This document shows, piece by piece, positions 52,984-60,004 of a stretch of DNA of 62,359 bases. Numbering within the stretch: the stretch's first letter is position 1; each line of letters starts with the position of its first letter. Made by a program: the position numbers and the translations under genes. The DNA is from Winogradskyella sp. UBA3174 (GTDB taxonomy: Bacteria; Bacteroidota; Bacteroidia; Flavobacteriales; Flavobacteriaceae), in the NCBI RefSeq assembly GCF_002364335.1, contig NZ_DEXW01000046.1, positions 48,275 to 110,633 of the forward strand. Reading direction: 5' to 3'. The notes under the pieces were generated by a model. That model worked only from the letters and a program-made list of their open reading frames with translations, was not told where the DNA came from and searched no databases.

Positions 52984-53964
52984 TTAATTATTTGAAGCCA
53001 TGGTTTTTCCTTGTACTGGTATTAACTCAAGGTCTTCAGTTGTGTTTTTATTTTCGATTTCACCTTCAACTTTAGATGCTTTTATGGATTCATCCGCCCA
53101 AACATCGCCCTCGGCAGCTTTAGGTTCAGCCGGTGTTGTGCCTTGAAATTGCAGTACATAACTTGCAACTTGTGCCATCTCTAAAGGCTTTAGTTCAGCT
53201 TTCCACGACACCATTCCTTTTCCGTCTCGTCCTCCTTCAGAAATAGTTCTGAAGACATTTTTAATGCCCCCACCCAAAATCCAATTGGGGTCCGTTAGAT
53301 TTGGGCCAATCCCACCGCCGCCATCAGCTTTATGACAAGCCACACAGTTAGATTCAAAAATCTTTTGACCTGATTTTAAATCGGAAGCGTCTGCTAAAAG
53401 TTCAACAGTATTGTAGTCCACCAAGCCTTTCGCTGTTTTCTTGTAGGCTTCAATGGCACGATTAGCTTCAGCGTATTCAATTTCATATTCTACAAATTGA
53501 CCGTCTGCATTAAAAACGTGGTACCGAACCATATAAACCACGGCGAATAGTATGGATAGATAAAATGAATAAACCCACCATGGTGGTAAATTATTATCTA
53601 ATTCTTTAATCCCATCATAATTATGATCGAGAATAATCTCACCTTCGTCTTCTATGGGTTTAGAGCCGAGAAGATTCTTGTATTTTTCCTGAACCCAGGT
53701 CAAAATTTTAAAGGGTTTGTTGGTGTTTGCATCGTAGCGGGCTTGAGCCGCTTCATCTAAACTTTGATAAAGAATATTAGCCATAGCGCTTACAATAGCC
53801 TCAATAGCAATTAATACTAATAATATTAATAATAAAAACAATAAGATGATAGGTTGCTCCATAAAGGCAGGCTGACCTCCCGAATCTACAAAGTATTCTA
53901 CAAGTCCGGCAATAGCAAAAAAGAGTACGGGCACTCTTATGTGTGATGGGATTAAATTTCTCAT
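52984..53964 (-). CDS. ccoP: cbb3-type cytochrome c oxidase subunit CcoP (FixP), mono-haem
   Basis: This 326-residue protein has an N-terminal hydrophobic region of two helices (up to about residue 65), then the FixP N-terminal domain motif LPPWWVYSFYLSILFAVVYM (its own helix) and one cytochrome c domain with Cys-Val-Ala-Cys-His (haem) and GGGIKNVFRTISEGG. Only one CxxCH is visible, whereas the proteobacterial subunit has two. It conveys electrons to the catalytic subunit. Overlaps ccoQ by 4 bp. Confidence 0.92.
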   Translation of the reverse strand: MRNLIPSHIRVPVLFFAIAGLVEYFVDSGGQPAFMEQPIILLFLLLILLVLIAIEAIVSAMANILYQSLDEAAQARYDANTNKPFKILTWVQEKYKNLLGSKPIEDEGEIILDHNYDGIKELDNNLPPWWVYSFYLSILFAVVYMVRYHVFNADGQFVEYEIEYAEANRAIEAYKKTAKGLVDYNTVELLADASDLKSGQKIFESNCVACHKADGGGGIGPNLTDPNWILGGGIKNVFRTISEGGRDGKGMVSWKAELKPLEMAQVASYVLQFQGTTPAEPKAAEGDVWADESIKASKVEGEIENKNTTEDLELIPVQGKTMASNN

Positions 53965-54146
53965 GATATAGTCTCGTTTTGGTGGTCTAAAGGAATGTTA
54001 CTAACTTCCTTTATATAATCCTTCTTAGCTGTAATTACCCAATAAAAGAGCACAACAAAAAAGATGAAGAATATAAGGAGTGATATCATGGGATATATTT
54101 CAATACCTGTAATCGTTTCTAAGTGGCCTTTTATAAATTTGAACAT
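53961..54146 (-). CDS. ccoQ: CcoQ/FixQ-like small membrane subunit
   Basis: A 61-residue single-pass protein (MISLLIFFIFFVVLFYWVI helix at about 20-38), matching the size and position of CcoQ between ccoNO and ccoP. Overlaps ccoP by 4 bp. The identification rests on place and shape more than on residues. Confidence 0.75.
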   Translation of the reverse strand: MFKFIKGHLETITGIEIYPMISLLIFFIFFVVLFYWVITAKKDYIKEVSNIPLDHQNETIS

Positions 54147-54152
54147 AATAAC

Positions 54153-56360
54153 TTAGTTTTGTACGGTTTGGTCTATTAGATCTTTTACTTTGATATCGGT
54201 ACCAAGACGCTGCAAGTAAGCAATCATAGCGACGATTTCTCTATTTCGCATTTCTACGAATTCTTCACCTGAAGCGGCTTTATCTGCTTCATAAGAGGCT
54301 ACAAAATCGGGATCATTATATAAATTTTTCTCAATCTGAGTGCCCTGTTCTATCATAGACGTCTGTGCGTTTGTAATCTCTTCGTCTGAATAAGGAACTC
54401 CTAAAGAAACCATAGCTTCCATTTTCTTTTCAGTCATGGATTTATCTAGTTGAGCGCCTTCACCAACAATTAACCATTTGTAGGATGGCATAATAGAACC
54501 ACTAGATGTACTTTGAGGATCGTACATATGATTAAAGTGCCAATTATCTGAATACTTTCCTCCAATACGATGTAAATCTGGGCCCGTACGTTTACTTCCC
54601 CATAGGAATGGGTGATCATAAACAAATTCTCCGGCTTTAGAATATTCCCCATAACGCTCTACCTCAGATCTAAATGGACGTATCATTTGAGAGTGGCAAC
54701 CCACACAACCTTCTCTTATATAAAGGTCTCTACCTTCTAATTCTAACGGTGTATAAGGCTTAACACTACTTATTGTTGGAATGTTAGATTTTACAACAAG
54801 TGTTGGTATAATTTGAACAATACCACCAATTAAAATAGCGATAGTGGCATATATCGTTAAAAGCACTGGCTTACGCTCTAACCAAGTGTGCCAGCCTTCT
54901 CCTGAAACACGACCTTTAGATACGCGCTGTAGTGCTGGTGCTTCGGCTAATTCATCAGTTACCTTATGCTCAGATTTTACAACCGTCATAATAACATTAT
55001 AGACTAAGACAAGCATACCGGTGAGATATAAGGTGCCACCAATGGCGCGCATCCAATACATTGGCATAATCTCAGTTACGGTTTCTAAGAAGTTACCATA
55101 AACTAAAGTACCATCTGGATTAAATTGTTTCCACATACTTGCCTGCGCGAAACCAGCAACATACATAGGTAAGGTATATAACAGAATACTTAAGGTGCCA
55201 ATCCAGAAATGAGCATTGGCTAAGCCTATAGAGTATAGTTTGGTTTTAAATAATTTTGGAATGAGATAATAAATCATACCAAAGGCTAAGAAACCGTTCC
55301 ATGCTAAAGCTCCAACATGGACGTGAGCAATAATCCAATCCGTATAGTGCGCAATGGCATTTACGTTCTTTAGAGCTAGCATTGGGCCTTCAAAAGTGGC
55401 CATACCGTAACCTGTAATGGCCACAACCATAAATTTTAAAACAGGATCTGTACGGACTTTATCCCACGCGCCACGTAAGGTTAATAAGCCGTTGATCATA
55501 CCACCCCAAGATGGCATTAATAGCATAATTGAGAATGCAACACCTAAATGTTGTGCCCATTCTGGTAAAGCGGTGTACAGCAAGTGGTGAGGTCCTGCCC
55601 ATATATATATAAAGATTAAAGACCAGAAGTGAACGATTGATAATCGGTAAGAATATATAGGTCTGTTCGCTGCTTTAGGAACAAAGTAATACATCAATCC
55701 TAAAAATGGCGTCGTTAAGAAGAATGCGACCGCATTGTGCCCATACCACCATTGGACTAAGGCATCTTGTACACCTGCATAAACGGAATAACTCTTCATG
55801 CCTGTGAAGCTGACAGGTAATGCTAAACTATTGAAAATATGAAGTACGGCGACCGTTACAAAGGTGGCTATATAAAACCAAATGGCGACATATAAATGAC
55901 GCTGACGCCGTTTAAGGATTGTACCAATCATATTCACACCAAAGGCGACCCAAATTAAAGCGATAGCAATATCAAATGGCCATTCTAGTTCGGCATATTC
56001 TTTAGAAGTAGAATACCCTAATGGTAATGTAATTGCCGCTCCGACAATAATAAGCTGCCAACCCCAAAAATTGATCTTGCTCAAGAGATCACTCATCATT
56101 CTGGCTTTAAGCAAACGTTGCAGTGAGTAATAAACACCAGCAAAAATTGCATTACCGACAAAGGCAAAGATGACGGCATTGGTATGTAATGGTCTTAAAC
56201 GACCAAAACTCAACCAAGAGATACCATCAGTCATGTTTGGGAATAAAAACATAAAGGCCAAAATTAGGCCTACAAGCATCCCAACGACTCCCCAAAAAAT
56301 GGTAGCGTAGAGGAATTTTTTAACGATTTTATTATCGTAATAGAAGTGTTGCATTTCCAT
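54153..56360 (-). CDS. ccoNO: cbb3-type cytochrome c oxidase fused subunits CcoN-CcoO
   Basis: A 735-residue fusion. The first ~480 residues are the 12-helix catalytic CcoN, with haem and CuB histidine motifs such as PLHTNAVIFAF, WWYGHNAVAFFLTT and HHLLYTALPEW, and the HVHVGALAWNGF segment. The C-terminal part is CcoO, a membrane-anchored c-type cytochrome with CVGCHSQMIRPFRSEVERYG and GSKRTGPDLHRIGGKY. The fusion of N and O is usual in Bacteroidota. It reduces oxygen to water and pumps protons at low oxygen levels. Confidence 0.95.
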   Translation of the reverse strand: MEMQHFYYDNKIVKKFLYATIFWGVVGMLVGLILAFMFLFPNMTDGISWLSFGRLRPLHTNAVIFAFVGNAIFAGVYYSLQRLLKARMMSDLLSKINFWGWQLIIVGAAITLPLGYSTSKEYAELEWPFDIAIALIWVAFGVNMIGTILKRRQRHLYVAIWFYIATFVTVAVLHIFNSLALPVSFTGMKSYSVYAGVQDALVQWWYGHNAVAFFLTTPFLGLMYYFVPKAANRPIYSYRLSIVHFWSLIFIYIWAGPHHLLYTALPEWAQHLGVAFSIMLLMPSWGGMINGLLTLRGAWDKVRTDPVLKFMVVAITGYGMATFEGPMLALKNVNAIAHYTDWIIAHVHVGALAWNGFLAFGMIYYLIPKLFKTKLYSIGLANAHFWIGTLSILLYTLPMYVAGFAQASMWKQFNPDGTLVYGNFLETVTEIMPMYWMRAIGGTLYLTGMLVLVYNVIMTVVKSEHKVTDELAEAPALQRVSKGRVSGEGWHTWLERKPVLLTIYATIAILIGGIVQIIPTLVVKSNIPTISSVKPYTPLELEGRDLYIREGCVGCHSQMIRPFRSEVERYGEYSKAGEFVYDHPFLWGSKRTGPDLHRIGGKYSDNWHFNHMYDPQSTSSGSIMPSYKWLIVGEGAQLDKSMTEKKMEAMVSLGVPYSDEEITNAQTSMIEQGTQIEKNLYNDPDFVASYEADKAASGEEFVEMRNREIVAMIAYLQRLGTDIKVKDLIDQTVQN

Positions 56361-56370
56361 ATTAAAAAAA

Positions 56371-56556
56371 TTAGTCAGTTTTTGTATCGGTTGATGGTTT
56401 GGTTTGCTCTTTTACTATTTCGTCTTCAAAAAGCATGCGTACAGATGGTGTATAACTGTCATCATATTGACCAGACTTTACGGCCATTAAAAAAACAATA
56501 AAGAAAGCAACGCCAATAATGACACTTACGGTTAATAAAATATAAATAACACCCAT
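56371..56556 (-). CDS. ccoS: cbb3 oxidase maturation protein CcoS
   Basis: A 61-residue single-pass protein starting MGVIYILLTVSVIIGVAFFIVFLMAVKSGQYDD, the CcoS pattern of a helix followed by GQYDD. It is the first gene of the operon and precedes ccoNO by 10 bp. CcoS is needed for cofactor insertion into the oxidase. Confidence 0.88.
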   Translation of the reverse strand: MGVIYILLTVSVIIGVAFFIVFLMAVKSGQYDDSYTPSVRMLFEDEIVKEQTKPSTDTKTD

Positions 56557-56575
56557 ACCTACTGAAGTTATAGCT

Positions 56576-56583
56576 CAAAAATA
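56576..56583 (-). promoter_or_regulatory. Predicted -7 element of the cco operon promoter
   Basis: On the minus strand TATTTTTG (56583-56576) fits TAnnTTTG exactly. It lies 20 bp before the ccoS ATG and 29.5 bp from the centre of the palindrome at 56606-56619. No TTG is seen at -33. Confidence 0.55.
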
Positions 56584-56605
56584 CTATTGAACCTGTTTTT
56601 AAATT

Positions 56606-56619
56606 ATGACTTTTATCAT
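56606..56619 (-). promoter_or_regulatory. Putative Crp/Fnr operator upstream of ccoS
   Basis: The imperfect palindrome ATGAC-TTTT-ATCAT is centred at 56612.5. The first base of the -7 element (56583) is exactly 29.5 bp away, the same as at hemN. With a start site near 56571 the centre falls at -41.5. It lies in the 149-bp gap between the ccoI stop and the ccoS start. Confidence 0.62.
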
Positions 56620-56662
56620 GTTGGATAAATTATTTTTTCTCCTTTAATTCCTATCCCTAATC

Positions 56663-56677
56663 CTTTCCGTAGGAAAG
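56663..56677. repeat. Short inverted repeat downstream of ccoI
   Basis: CTTTCC-GTA-GGAAAG follows the ccoI stop on the minus strand by about 30 bp. No T-run follows, so termination is not clear. It looks like part of the same decayed repeat region that supplies the ccoI tail. Confidence 0.35.
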
Positions 56678-56705
56678 AGAACTGTTATATGTTTACCCCT
56701 ATAAA

Positions 56706-59165
56706 TTATATGGGCACCTTTTGCGGTCCTTCCCTTAAGGACGGATTTAGGATGGGACTTTCACGTTTCGACTCCTCCCTTTGGGTAGGCTGGGATGGGA
56801 TTCTTCTCCCCAGAATTGTTGTAGCAAGTGTTGTAAAGACAACAATACTTATGGAACTCAACGGCATTAATATAGCAGCTACAACGGGTTCTAATTGACC
56901 TGTAACCGCAAAATATAAACCGATAACATTATAGATGAATGAAAGGACGAAGCTCCATTTAATAATTTTCACTGCGGATTTAGAAGCCCTTATGAATTGA
57001 TATAGTTGGTCGAATTTTGAAGCATCTAAAATGGCATCACAGGCAGGTGAGAAGACATTGACATCTTCAGATATGGCAATACCGACATTGCTTTGTGCTA
57101 AGGCACCAGCATCATTTAACCCATCGCCAATCATTAAAATTTTTGCGCCTTTAGATTGATGGCGTTTTATGAATTCTAATTTATCTTCTGGTTTCTGATT
57201 AAAAATTAGTTTGGTTTTAGTAGGTAATAATTTTTTTAAGTTGTCGCGTTCACCTTCGTTATCACCTGAAAGAATCACTAAATCAAATTGGTGTTTTAAT
57301 TGATTAAATAATTTTGAAACCCCTTTTCTATACCTATTATAAAACGTGAATTTTCCTTTATAAATATGATTACTGCTCACATGCACAGTCGTATTTAAAA
57401 CGGAACCTTCTTCAACTTTACCAACAAAACTTGCAGAGCCTATTTTAAGATTGATAGCATCGTGCTTAGCTTCAATCCCTTTTCCAATATGTTCTTCAAA
57501 AGTGTCGAGAGTGATAATATTATGTTCTTCAAGAATGTTATATAAGGTTCTACTTAAAGGATGATTAGAACCCCGAAGCGAATTTTTGAGTACTACACTT
57601 TCTGTATCAGAAAGCACATGTCCATCATACTCAGCATAACTACTTTTATTCGATGTAAGGGTTCCTGTTTTATCGAAAATTACAGTATTGATTTGTGCTA
57701 ATTGTTCAATTACACTTGCGTTTTTGACATAGAATTTTAACTTTCCAAAAATGCGTAGCATGTTTCCAAATGTAAAAGGCGCAGAGAGTGCAATCGCACA
57801 CGGACAGGCAATAATTAGCACTGCTGTAAATACATTCATGGCTTTACTAGCATCAGTAAATAACCAAAATGTGGTGGCTATAAAAGCGATAGCCAATAGT
57901 GTAATAGTAAAATGCTTACTAATGGCATTTGTAAGAGTAGTAAAACCTTCTTCTTTATTTTTATTAAACACATCGTTACTCCATAACTGGGTGAGATAAC
58001 TTTGTTCAACCGATTTTAAAGCTTCAAGTTCAATGACACCAGAAGTTTGTTTACCACCTGCAAATAACGTATCACCACATTGTTTCGAAACGGTTTGCGA
58101 TTCGCCGGTCACAAAACTGTAATCTATCTTTGCGCTACCATTAATTAAAAGACCATCAATAGGAATTAATTCTTCATTCCGAATTAAAATTCGATCCCCT
58201 TTCTCTATATCATAAACCTGAATGGAATTTTCGTTGCCTTCGCGATCTATTTTAGTAACCGCAATTGGGAAATAGGATTTGTAATCCCTTTCAAAAGAAA
58301 GAAATTCATATGTTTTTTGTTGAAAGAACTTTCCAATTAATAAGAAAAATACGAGACCTGCTAAACTATCAAAAAAGCCTGAACCTAAATCGAATATGAT
58401 TTCAATAGTACTTCTTATAAACAGTACGGAAATACCAAGTGCTATAGGGACATCAATATTTAATATTTTCGCTTTTAAACCTTTAACTGCCGAAATGAAA
58501 TAGTCTTGCGCAGCATAAAATACCACAGGAAGTGAAAGCGCAAACATGAGCCAGCGAAATAGTGGTGTGTACTGTTCTAACCAAAATTCATTAACTTCAA
58601 AATACTCAGGAAAAGATAAAAACATAATGTTTCCAAATCCGAATCCTGCAACGCCTAGCTTATAGATTAAGGTTCTATTTATATCCTTTTTACCAGATTT
58701 AAAATCGTTTAAACTGATGTATGGCTCGTATCCGATTGCGCTTAATAATAATACCACTGCTTTTAAACTGGTATTGGCTGAATTGTAGGTAACCCGCACT
58801 GTTTTTTTACCAAAATTCACTTGTGAATCTGAGATGTTCGGATTCAATTTATTTAGATTTTCGAGAATCCAAATACAGGAGCTACAGTGAATATGCGGAA
58901 TGTAAAGTGTGGTTATTTCTGTTATTTCACTTCTGAATTCTGTGAGTTTTTCAATAATATTTTCTTGGGATAAGAAGTCGTATTTCCCTTCGATTTCTTT
59001 TGGAATGGCTCCAGGAGAATTCTGTAAATCATAGTAGCAGGTTAAATCATTTTCGTTAAATATTTCGAAAACTGTTTTACAGCCATTACAACAAAACGAT
59101 TTGTCTTGGAAGTTGATGATATTATTGCCACAATAATCACCACAATGAAAACAAGTGTTATCCAT
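56706..59165 (-). CDS. ccoI: Heavy-metal P-type ATPase CcoI/CopA2-like (cbb3-linked copper pump)
   Basis: This 819-residue protein pumps Cu(I) for oxidase assembly. The start is set at 59165 (MDNTCFHCGDYCGN) because the ATG at 59201 overlaps the predicted -7 element. The N-terminal domain has Cys-rich CFHCGDYC and FCCNGCKTVFEIF, then an HMA domain with HCSSC. Eight membrane segments follow. Catalytic motifs are Cys454-Pro-Cys456 (CPC), DKTGTLT with Asp498, and GDGLNDAGAL. The last 31 residues (789-819) look unlike the family and are encoded by repeat DNA; see findings. Fnr-type palindromes flank it. Confidence 0.93.
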   Translation of the reverse strand: MDNTCFHCGDYCGNNIINFQDKSFCCNGCKTVFEIFNENDLTCYYDLQNSPGAIPKEIEGKYDFLSQENIIEKLTEFRSEITEITTLYIPHIHCSSCIWILENLNKLNPNISDSQVNFGKKTVRVTYNSANTSLKAVVLLLSAIGYEPYISLNDFKSGKKDINRTLIYKLGVAGFGFGNIMFLSFPEYFEVNEFWLEQYTPLFRWLMFALSLPVVFYAAQDYFISAVKGLKAKILNIDVPIALGISVLFIRSTIEIIFDLGSGFFDSLAGLVFFLLIGKFFQQKTYEFLSFERDYKSYFPIAVTKIDREGNENSIQVYDIEKGDRILIRNEELIPIDGLLINGSAKIDYSFVTGESQTVSKQCGDTLFAGGKQTSGVIELEALKSVEQSYLTQLWSNDVFNKNKEEGFTTLTNAISKHFTITLLAIAFIATTFWLFTDASKAMNVFTAVLIIACPCAIALSAPFTFGNMLRIFGKLKFYVKNASVIEQLAQINTVIFDKTGTLTSNKSSYAEYDGHVLSDTESVVLKNSLRGSNHPLSRTLYNILEEHNIITLDTFEEHIGKGIEAKHDAINLKIGSASFVGKVEEGSVLNTTVHVSSNHIYKGKFTFYNRYRKGVSKLFNQLKHQFDLVILSGDNEGERDNLKKLLPTKTKLIFNQKPEDKLEFIKRHQSKGAKILMIGDGLNDAGALAQSNVGIAISEDVNVFSPACDAILDASKFDQLYQFIRASKSAVKIIKWSFVLSFIYNVIGLYFAVTGQLEPVVAAILMPLSSISIVVFTTLATTILGRRIPSQPTQREESKRESPILNPSLREGPQKVPI
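56726..56800. repeat. Dispersed-repeat DNA overlapping the 3' end of ccoI
   Basis: Two inverted segments lie here: GTCCTT-CCCTT-AAGGAC (56726-56742) and a CCTCCCTTTGGGTAGG core near 56775-56790, next to GGATTTAGGATGGG and GGGATGGG runs. Such CCTCCCTTTGGG/LREG-type sequence is familiar from flavobacterial intergenic repeats. Here it is translated as the end of ccoI (SQPTQREE and NPSLREGPQK). Confidence 0.55.
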
Positions 59166-59191
59166 TTTAATTTGCTCATTTATACCTTTAG

Positions 59192-59199
59192 CAAAGGTC
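59192..59199 (-). promoter_or_regulatory. Predicted -7 element of the ccoI promoter
   Basis: GACCTTTG on the minus strand (59199-59192) fits TAnnTTTG with one mismatch (G for T). It lies 29.5 bp from the centre of the palindrome at 59222-59235. It overlaps the upstream ATG (59201), which is why I place the start at 59165. Confidence 0.45.
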
Positions 59200-59221
59200 A
59201 CATATCCTTAACTGGTTAAAT

Positions 59222-59235
59222 ATGACATATGTCAT
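59222..59235. promoter_or_regulatory. Putative Crp/Fnr operator shared by ccoI and the crp/fnr gene
   Basis: The perfect palindrome ATGAC-ATAT-GTCAT is centred at 59228.5 in the gap between ccoI (minus) and the regulator gene (plus). Towards ccoI it lies 29.5 bp from the -7 element, the activating position. Towards the regulator it lies only 16.5 bp from TATCTTTG, overlapping the -33 area, the position expected for repression. It is the best of the three sites. Confidence 0.7.
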
Positions 59236-59244
59236 GTTAATTAG

Positions 59245-59252
59245 TATCTTTG
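59245..59252 (+). promoter_or_regulatory. Predicted -7 element of the crp/fnr gene promoter
   Basis: TATCTTTG matches TAnnTTTG exactly and is 25 bp before the ATG at 59278. The Crp/Fnr palindrome lies just upstream of it. Confidence 0.5.
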
Positions 59253-59277
59253 GAATACTAGCTAAAAAACAATCAAT

Positions 59278-59955
59278 ATGAGTAAGTGTGATTCGTGTAT
59301 TGTAAAAGAATTTAATTCCCTAAAATCATTAACTCGAGATGAGCTTATGCGCGTTTCGGCTTGCAAAACCGCAAAGACTTACAAGAAAGGACAGGTTATT
59401 TTTGAAGAAGGAGAAACCTTAAATGGTGTTTACTGCGTTAAAGATGGAGTTTGTAAACTCACTAAGCTCAGTGAGAATGGTAAGGACCAGGTTGTTAAGC
59501 TCGTGGTGAAAGGTGGTATGTTAGGTAAGCGTTCGCTAGTATCAGAACAAAAAACAAATCTAAGTGCTGTGGCTCTTAATGATATGGAAATGTGCTTTAT
59601 TCCAAAGAGTGAAATCATGAATGATTTATCCAAGAATCCAAAATTTACTATGGATGTTTTAAGAGAAATGGCAGAGGATTTAAAAGAATCGGATGAGTCT
59701 TTAGTGACTATGGCTCAGAAGTCCGTAAAGGCTAGAATGGCTGAGATATTAATTTATGTCCATAAAAATTTCGGTATTGATTCTGAAGGCTATTTAAGTA
59801 TCATTTTATCTCGTGAAGATTACGCTAGTATTGTTGGGACGGCTACAGAATCTGCTATTAGAATTCTCTCTCAATTTAAAAAAGAAGGACTTATTTCTGC
59901 TTCAGGAAAGCGAATAAAGATAGAAGATTATATAGGTCTTCAGCGAATAGAATAA
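59278..59955 (+). CDS. Crp/Fnr family transcriptional regulator
   Basis: A 225-residue regulator. Residues 30-125 form a cNMP-binding-like beta-roll (KKGQVIFEEGETLNGVYCV). A dimer helix follows, then the helix-turn-helix: LSREDYASIVGTATESAIRILSQFKKEG, where Glu191 and Arg195 have the spacing of Glu209 and Arg213 of E. coli Fnr, which contact TGA half-sites. Cysteines are at 4, 7, 29, 53, 59 and 106; the CxxC at 4-7 plus 29 and 106 could hold an iron-sulfur cluster, but the spacing differs from Fnr. It is divergent from ccoI. Confidence 0.9.
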   Translation: MSKCDSCIVKEFNSLKSLTRDELMRVSACKTAKTYKKGQVIFEEGETLNGVYCVKDGVCKLTKLSENGKDQVVKLVVKGGMLGKRSLVSEQKTNLSAVALNDMEMCFIPKSEIMNDLSKNPKFTMDVLREMAEDLKESDESLVTMAQKSVKARMAEILIYVHKNFGIDSEGYLSIILSREDYASIVGTATESAIRILSQFKKEGLISASGKRIKIEDYIGLQRIE

Positions 59956-59987
59956 AAAAACGCTCTAGACATCTAGAGCGTTTTTTT
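59954..59987. terminator. Bidirectional Rho-independent terminator
   Basis: CGCTCTAGA (59961-59969) pairs with TCTAGAGCG (59972-59980), flanked by AAAAAAA on the left and TTTTTTT on the right. It ends the crp/fnr gene (stop at 59955) and the minus-strand gene whose stop is at 60005. Confidence 0.92.
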
Positions 59988-60004
59988 ATTCATACTAAGT
60001 TTTA

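Noticed and set aside
54470..54652. 60-residue frame inside ccoNO
   Set aside because: Embedded in the CcoO part of the fused gene; shadow frame.
56663..56677. Terminator for ccoI
   Set aside because: The stem is only 6 bp and no T-run follows on the minus strand; kept only as a repeat.
56689..56898. Plus-strand 69-residue frame across the ccoI 3' end
   Set aside because: It is made of the repeat DNA and the complement of ccoI; no start signal or family is seen.
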